Source of the DNA: Roseiarcus sp035606915
GTDB taxonomy: Bacteria; Pseudomonadota; Alphaproteobacteria; Rhizobiales; Beijerinckiaceae
Length of the DNA stretch: 37,614 nt
Direction of reading: 5' to 3'
Assembly: GCA_035606915.1 (NCBI GenBank)
Contig: DATNDU010000037.1
Span: forward strand, 1-37,614
Position 1 is the stretch's first letter, and every line of letters begins with the position of its first letter. A program made the translations under genes and the position numbers. Below are positions 33,216 to 37,614 of this stretch, one piece after another. The notes below the pieces were generated by a model. That model was not told the origin of the DNA, made no database searches, and saw nothing but the letters and a program-made list of their open reading frames with translations.

Positions 33216-33485
33216 ATGCCCGACCCTACAGAACCGGCCTATGGCATGCTTGCCCTCTGCGTCGTCGCGCTGGTTCTTTTCATCCTGCTCGCAGTCAGCG
33301 TCAAGTTCCGCGCCTTCACGGGCCGCAGGCTCGGCGTGCGCGTCTATGACTTCGGCGCCGATCTCGAACTGCCGCCGGCCCTGCATTCGCGCAGCTATCG
33401 TTTCGCCCTCTATCTGACCATGAAATCGCTGCCGCGCGAGCCGAGCGAGCCGCATCGGCGCGTCAGCGCCGCCGCGCCGCGCTGA
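33216..33485 (+). CDS. Small single-pass membrane protein, hypothetical
   Basis: An 89-residue protein with one strong membrane segment (about residues 9-29, MLALCVVALVLFILLAVSVK) followed by a basic, probably cytoplasmic tail with VRVYDFGADLELPPALHSRS. I do not recognise the family. The ATG at 33216 has AAGG 9 bases upstream and lies directly after an AT-rich regulatory region with a CtrA-type box. Its last 23 bases overlap the 3' end of the convergent recO gene, which supports a real stop but weakens certainty about the C-terminus. Confidence 0.6.
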   Translation: MPDPTEPAYGMLALCVVALVLFILLAVSVKFRAFTGRRLGVRVYDFGADLELPPALHSRSYRFALYLTMKSLPREPSEPHRRVSAAAPR

Positions 33486-34185
33486 CGATCGCCGCCCGCG
33501 CCTGCGGCAGCTTGAGCCCGCGCGGCGCGAACAACTCGCGCTCCAGGAAATGGCCGGTGAGGCGGAAGGCGTCGGCGATATCGTTTGCCGACGGCGCTTC
33601 GCCCGCCTCCTCGCGCAGAAACGCCGGCAGCGCCAACAGCCGCTCGCGATAGGGCGCGCCAGCCTCGGCGCTGACCGCCCGCCCCGATTTCGGCGATACA
33701 TAGATCAGGCCCTCGCGCGCCCCGGTCGCCGCGCATTCGTACAGATCGAGCGCGAAACCGCATTCCCCGAGCATCCGCGCCTCGAAACGCGCCAGCGTCG
33801 CCGGCGCGCTGGCCTCATCGTCGAGCGTCTCGATCACCAAAAGCAGCGCCTCGAACAGGCTTTCGTGCGGATCGCGCTCCGGCAGCAGCCGCAACAGCGC
33901 GCCGATCAGGCCGAGCCCGGCCAGCGCCGTCGCGCTCGGCAGGAAGCGCCCGGCGCGCAGCGTCAGCGGTTCGACGGCGAAGGCGCCGAGATGCTCGTCG
34001 AGCCGCGCCCGCCAGACCAGGCCAACGCTGTTGCCGGCCTGCAAAACCGCCGCCAGCCGCGGCGAGCGCGCGCCGCGCACCAGGCCGAGATGGCGCCCAT
34101 GCGCGCGCGTCATCGTCTCCAGCACCGACGAGCCTTCGCCGAGCCGCTTGCAGCCGATCACCACGCCTTCGTCGCGCCATTCCAT
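33463..34185 (-). CDS. recO: DNA repair protein RecO
   Basis: A 240-residue RecO, a RecFOR-pathway protein that binds single-stranded DNA and helps load RecA. It has the N-terminal OB-fold opening MEWRDEGVVIGCKRLGEGSS, the LGLVRGARS segment, the GFALDLYECAATGAREGLIYVSPKSGRA zinc-site region (here Cys residues are partly kept), and the C-terminal FLERELFAPRG. The length is normal for alphaproteobacteria. It follows MFS-PMT genes on the same strand by 62 bases, and its 3' end overlaps the small membrane protein gene. Confidence 0.93.
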   Translation of the reverse strand: MEWRDEGVVIGCKRLGEGSSVLETMTRAHGRHLGLVRGARSPRLAAVLQAGNSVGLVWRARLDEHLGAFAVEPLTLRAGRFLPSATALAGLGLIGALLRLLPERDPHESLFEALLLVIETLDDEASAPATLARFEARMLGECGFALDLYECAATGAREGLIYVSPKSGRAVSAEAGAPYRERLLALPAFLREEAGEAPSANDIADAFRLTGHFLERELFAPRGLKLPQARAAIVSAARRR

Positions 34186-34247
34186 CGCCGGCTTATACCA
34201 GGACTCGCCGCGAGGAACCGATCAATCAGCGTGCATTGAAAATAGCC

Positions 34248-35447
34248 TCAGCCGCGCCGAAGGTGGGGCGGCGGCGGCGTGCGCGCCAACTTCAGCGCCG
34301 CCAGCAGCGCCAGCCCGAGCAAGGCCGCGATCATCGCCGCGACGCCGTTCCAGCCCCAATGCTGATAGGCGAGCCCGCCGGCCCAGCCGTTGAAGCTGGA
34401 GCCGACGTAATAGAAGAACAGATAAAGCGCCGATGCCTGCGCCCGCCCCGCATTGGCGCGCAAGCCGACCCAACTCGACGCGATCGAATGGGCGCCGAAG
34501 AAGCTCCACGTCACCAGCGCCACGCCGAGAATCGTGGGGATGAGATGATCCGGCAGCGTCAGCGCGACGCCGACGAGGCCGATCGCCAGCGCGATCCACA
34601 ACACGCGCCGGCGCCCGATGCGGGCGGCGAGATCGCCCATGATCGCCGAGCTGGCGGCGCCGAGCAGATACAGCGTGTAGATGAGGCCGATGTGCGTCTG
34701 GCTAAGCCGGAACGGCGGCGCGGCAAGGCGGAAGCCGATGTAGTTGTACGTGCAGATGAAGGCGCCCATGACCAGATAACCGACCGCGAACAACCAACGC
34801 AGCCCCGCGTCCGAGAAATGCGCGCGCGTCAGCTTGACCAGGCTGGCGAAATCGCCGCCGCCGCGCGCCGGCCGCCGCTCGGCGGGCAACGCGCGGACGA
34901 AAAAGGCCGCCCCAAGCAGCGAATTGGCGCCGATGCCGACCATCGCCAGCCGCCAGCCGCCGTAATCGGCAAGGAACCCTACAACAAGCCGCCCGAACAT
35001 GCCGCCGAGCGTCGAGCCGGCAATATACATGCCCATGGCGAAGCCGAGCGACGGCCCATCGACCTCCTCGGCGAGATAGGCCATCGCCAACGACGGCAAG
35101 CCGGCGAGCGCCAACCCCATCAGCCCGCGCAACGCCAGCAGCGCCCCCCAAGTCGGCGCGGCGGCGACGGCGAGCGTCGCAAGCGCCGAGACGACCAGCG
35201 AGGCCGCCATCACCGTCTTGCGGCCGAATTTTTCGGCGGCGAAGCCGGCGAAGAACAGCGCGCACGCCATCACCGCCGTCGACACCGAGACCGTCAGGCT
35301 CGCCGCGGCCGGCGACACATCGAAATGTCGCGAAAATTCCGGCAGGATCGGCTGCACGCAATAGAGCAGCTCGAAAATCGCAAAGCCGCCAACGAAGAAG
35401 GCGGCGACCACCCGCGCAAAGCCGGGACCGCCGCGACGAAGCGTCAT
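34248..35447 (-). CDS. Major facilitator superfamily transporter, YnfM-like
   Basis: A 399-residue inner-membrane transporter with about 12 membrane segments. MFS motif A (FAAEKFGRKTVM) follows segment 2, and a second copy (GDLAARIGRRRVL) lies between segments 8 and 9. It resembles the YnfM drug-efflux branch; the exported compound is unknown. The ATG overlaps the stop of the PMT-type gene by ATGA, so the two are co-translated. The frame upstream of 35447 is only overlap. Confidence 0.88.
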   Translation of the reverse strand: MTLRRGGPGFARVVAAFFVGGFAIFELLYCVQPILPEFSRHFDVSPAAASLTVSVSTAVMACALFFAGFAAEKFGRKTVMAASLVVSALATLAVAAAPTWGALLALRGLMGLALAGLPSLAMAYLAEEVDGPSLGFAMGMYIAGSTLGGMFGRLVVGFLADYGGWRLAMVGIGANSLLGAAFFVRALPAERRPARGGGDFASLVKLTRAHFSDAGLRWLFAVGYLVMGAFICTYNYIGFRLAAPPFRLSQTHIGLIYTLYLLGAASSAIMGDLAARIGRRRVLWIALAIGLVGVALTLPDHLIPTILGVALVTWSFFGAHSIASSWVGLRANAGRAQASALYLFFYYVGSSFNGWAGGLAYQHWGWNGVAAMIAALLGLALLAALKLARTPPPPHLRRG

Positions 35448-36781
35448 CGCCAACTCGGCAACCAGATCCGCAGCTCGAACGCCGCCGGCCCGATGCCGAT
35501 TGCGGAAACCAGCACCGGCAGGAAAAACACGAACATCGCCATCGCGATGCCGAGCGTCGCCCAGGCGAAGGCGTCGCGCCACGGCCGCTCAAGCGCGCCC
35601 GCCGCCAGCGCCAGCGCTGGCCCCAGGCAAACGATCGAGGGGTAGAAGTAATAGTAGAATTCGAGCCCCTTCGGATTGACCGCCCACGGCAGCCATTGCG
35701 CGAAGAAGGCGGTGGCGACGATCAGCGGCGCGCGAGCGCGGCGGATGACGCCGGCGTAGAGCGTCCACAGGATCGCCAATTCACCCGCAAACAACACGAA
35801 CGGGTTGGGCAGGCCGACCACCGCCGCCGCCTTGCCGGTCTCGCTCCAGCCGCCGGCCGCCTTGTCCGGCGCATCGAACAAATACCAGACCGGCCGCCAC
35901 AGCGCCGGCCACGTCCACCACAGCGATTTATAGGGATGATCGGCCGACTTGCCGGTCATGATGGCGATCATGTTCTCATGCGTGGCGATGAATTCGTAGA
36001 GACTGTGGGCATGGATCAACTGCGGGACGTAGCAGAGGAAATAGACCAGGAACGGCGCCGCGAGATAGGCGGCTAGCCCCCCGGCGACGCCGATCGCCGG
36101 CGCGCCGGGGGCGTAGAAATCGCCCGTGCGCGCATCCTCGAAGCGGGCGCGCCAGACCCGCAGCAGCGCGATCGTCAGTTTCAGCGCGATGAGTCCGAAG
36201 GCCAGGAACCAGCCCGACCATTTGCAGGCGCCGGCGAGCCCCAGACAGCAGCCGGCGACGAGATGCCAGCGCAAGGCGCCGCCCTTCGTGACGGCGTTCT
36301 CGCCGGCCGTGAACGCGGCCAGCGCCAACACGCAAAAACAGATGATGAAGATATCGAGCATGGCGATGCGCGATTGTACGAACACCACGCCATCCAACAG
36401 CGTGATCGCCGCGGAGAACAACGCCAGCGCGACGTCCGAGGTCAGCGCCAGCGTCCACAGCCAGACGCCGGTCACCGTCAACGCGCCGAACGCCAGCGGC
36501 ATCGCCCGCCAACCGAAGGGATTGTCGCCGAACAGCTTCATGCCCGCCGCGATCAGCATCTTGGCGAGCGGCGGATGCTCGGGATGGAGCATGACGCCAT
36601 TGGCGAGCCATTGCCGCGCCGTCGGCACGTACCAGGTTTCGTCGAAGTAGATTTTCTTCGCCGACGTGAAGCCCGGCGCGAGCGCTGCGAGCGCGACGAG
36701 GAACACCAGTGCGCCGATGATCGTCAGGTTGCGCGGATGCAGGCCGAGCCAGCCGCGCGGCGCGGAAGCGGCGACATTCAT
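35444..36781 (-). CDS. PMT-type (GT39) glycosyltransferase
   Basis: A 445-residue inner-membrane enzyme with ten or more hydrophobic segments. It has the PMT/ArnT catalytic pair Asp47-Glu48 in the motif FDETWYVPTARQWL after the first segment, and the conserved EHPPLAKMLIAAGMKLFGD in the first large loop. Enzymes of this type transfer a sugar from a lipid-phosphate carrier to a protein or glycolipid. The start is taken at ATG 36781; a TTG at 36799 would add six residues, and no ribosome-binding sequence settles it. The MFS gene overlaps its end. Confidence 0.88.
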   Translation of the reverse strand: MNVAASAPRGWLGLHPRNLTIIGALVFLVALAALAPGFTSAKKIYFDETWYVPTARQWLANGVMLHPEHPPLAKMLIAAGMKLFGDNPFGWRAMPLAFGALTVTGVWLWTLALTSDVALALFSAAITLLDGVVFVQSRIAMLDIFIICFCVLALAAFTAGENAVTKGGALRWHLVAGCCLGLAGACKWSGWFLAFGLIALKLTIALLRVWRARFEDARTGDFYAPGAPAIGVAGGLAAYLAAPFLVYFLCYVPQLIHAHSLYEFIATHENMIAIMTGKSADHPYKSLWWTWPALWRPVWYLFDAPDKAAGGWSETGKAAAVVGLPNPFVLFAGELAILWTLYAGVIRRARAPLIVATAFFAQWLPWAVNPKGLEFYYYFYPSIVCLGPALALAAGALERPWRDAFAWATLGIAMAMFVFFLPVLVSAIGIGPAAFELRIWLPSWR

Positions 36782-36859
36782 CAGCGGAGGCGAACCCAAT
36801 CTCTCAATTCAGGCCCACCCCTCGCAGATTGGGGCTGCCGCGGCAAGCGCGACGCGCGG

Positions 36860-37126
36860 TCACACGCCCGCAAGCCTATCCCGGGACCGCCGCTCGGCGT
36901 CCGGCATGCCGAGTTGATGGGCCAAATCGGCGATGACTCGCGCAATGGCCGGAACCGCAAGGCCATCCGCATCAAGTATGTCCTGCAAGGCCTGCCGCGC
37001 GAGTTGCGGTAGATTGAGGCTGATATAGCTGCGAACCGCGTGCAGGCGGATAAAGGCTCCGGTGTTTACGCCGATCATAAGATCGGCGAGCCGCCGCTCC
37101 GCCTCGACTAGGGCCGCCTTGCGCAC
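36860..37126 (-). CDS. Short hypothetical reading frame
   Basis: An 88-residue frame starting at a GTG (37124-37126). It reads like helical protein, with RLHAVRSYISLNLPQLARQA and ILDADGLAVPAIARVIADLA. No ribosome-binding sequence is clear, and no family is recognised. The bases between 36782 and 37313 otherwise show nothing of note, and codon use is less GC-rich than in flanking genes. It may be a gene fragment or non-coding. Confidence 0.3.
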   Translation of the reverse strand: MRKAALVEAERRLADLMIGVNTGAFIRLHAVRSYISLNLPQLARQALQDILDADGLAVPAIARVIADLAHQLGMPDAERRSRDRLAGV

Positions 37127-37283
37127 GAAAGCCCACACAAAGTAACAAAGACAACCGAAGTCGGCGTCTCGGACGTTCGCTGTTGCGAGACCAGGAGATG
37201 TTCGGTTTCGAAAATGATGGATTGCATTCGCCCGGCTGAAGGTGTGGGGCCGCTCGCGCGGCGCCGCTGTGTTTGGCGGCGCC

Positions 37284-37307
37284 GCGCACCCGGCGCGCCG
37301 GGTGCGC
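37284..37307 (-). terminator. 24-bp perfect palindrome after ahcY
   Basis: A perfect dyad with arm GCGCACCCGGCG, 7 bases after the ahcY stop on the minus strand. It would form a strong RNA hairpin, but no T-run follows. A terminator or mRNA-stabilising hairpin is likely. Confidence 0.5.
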
Positions 37308-37313
37308 CCGCGC

Positions 37314-37614
37314 TCAGTAGCGATAATGGTCAGGCTTGAACGGCCCGGCGACCGGCACGTCAAGATAGGCCGACTGCTTGTCGCTGAGTTTGGTGAGCTT
37401 GGCGCCGATCTTGTTCAGATGCAACGACGCAACCTTCTCGTCGAGGCGCTTGGGCAACGTATAGACCTGCCGGCCATACTGCCCGGGCTTGGTGAAAATA
37501 TCGATCTGCGCCAGCGTCTGGTTGGTGAACGAGGCCGACATCACGAACGAGGGATGGCCGGTGGCGTTGCCGAGGTTCACCAGGCGGCCCTCCGACAGCA
37601 GGATGATGCGCTTG
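37314..37614 (-). CDS. ahcY: S-adenosylhomocysteine hydrolase AhcY, C-terminal part (5' end outside window)
   Basis: The frame enters from the right edge and ends at 37314 with the invariant AhcY tail PFKPDHYRY. Visible motifs are LLSEGRLVNLGNATGHPSFV, with the NAD-pocket residues, and SFTNQTLAQI. The enzyme splits S-adenosylhomocysteine to homocysteine and adenosine and so completes the methyl cycle fed by metF. About 100 residues are present; the rest lies beyond 37614. It is a typical target of SahR-like regulators, but its promoter is outside the window. Confidence 0.97.
   Translation of the reverse strand, partial: KRIILLSEGRLVNLGNATGHPSFVMSASFTNQTLAQIDIFTKPGQYGRQVYTLPKRLDEKVASLHLNKIGAKLTKLSDKQSAYLDVPVAGPFKPDHYRY

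Noticed and set aside
34236..35645. A 469-residue plus-strand open frame opposite the MFS gene
   Set aside because: Antisense shadow with runs of Arg, Gln and Glu; the MFS motifs are on the other strand.

Overview
The window is GC-rich (except one AT-rich promoter region near 33.1 kb), densely coded, and reads as a chromosomal segment of an alphaproteobacterium of the order Hyphomicrobiales (Rhizobiales). The reasons are a chvE-gguA-gguB sugar operon with a divergent GbpR-like LysR gene, a GapR (DUF2312) gene, an Aap-type amino-acid permease pair, an ArsR-methyltransferase regulator fused in front of metF, a pgsA-moaD-moaE operon, a CtrA-type box, and three kinds of intergenic palindromic repeat typical of this order. 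The genus cannot be fixed from the sequence alone. No rRNA, tRNA, CRISPR array, prophage or intact insertion sequence was seen.

Layout. 1-3.6 kb: the tail of a class III nucleotidyl cyclase, a DUF1269 protein, and a minus-strand group of secreted proteins with a caspase-like (C14) protease translationally coupled to a small Cys-rich protein that carries the same C-terminal motif. 3.7-8.3 kb (minus): a complete branched-chain/amide-type ABC importer (livK-H-M-G-F) with an intrinsic terminator after the binding-protein gene. 8.5-11.6 kb (plus): a SahR-like regulator, metF, and a receiver-kinase hybrid. 11.8-14.5 kb (minus): an IolC kinase-DUF2090 fusion and an SDR dehydrogenase for inositol-type catabolism. 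14.8-16.1 kb (minus): pgsA-moaD-moaE; divergent from it upp, a membrane class III cyclase and a YciI protein. 18.2-21.3 kb (minus): aapQ-aapM and a coupled methyltransferase. 21.4-23.4 kb: gapR, a 2OG-Fe(II) oxygenase, a GlsB-type membrane protein and a YidB protein. 23.4-28.4 kb: chvE-gguA-gguB (minus) and gbpR (plus). 28.6-32.1 kb (plus): a second Liv-type transporter without a binding protein. 32.1-32.5 kb: a frameshifted remnant of an outer-membrane transporter-like gene. 32.5-33.5 kb: two small genes diverging from an AT-rich regulatory region. 33.5-36.8 kb (minus): recO, an MFS exporter and a PMT-type glycosyltransferase. 37.3 kb to the end: the 3' end of ahcY.

How the genes work together. 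Nutrient uptake dominates: two Liv systems, an Aap permease pair, and a ChvE multiple-sugar system under a local LysR regulator. The SahR-like regulator, metF and ahcY belong to the methyl/SAM cycle. The inositol kinase-aldolase and SDR belong to carbon catabolism. Many gene pairs overlap by the ATGA or GTGA arrangement, which marks tight operons. The most unusual signals are the shared CFVFxxxRYCE tail in the caspase operon, a perfect operator-like palindrome over the start codon of the SahR-like gene, and the AT-rich region at 33.05-33.2 kb that combines two related 15-bp dyads with CtrA, DnaA and CcrM-type sites.
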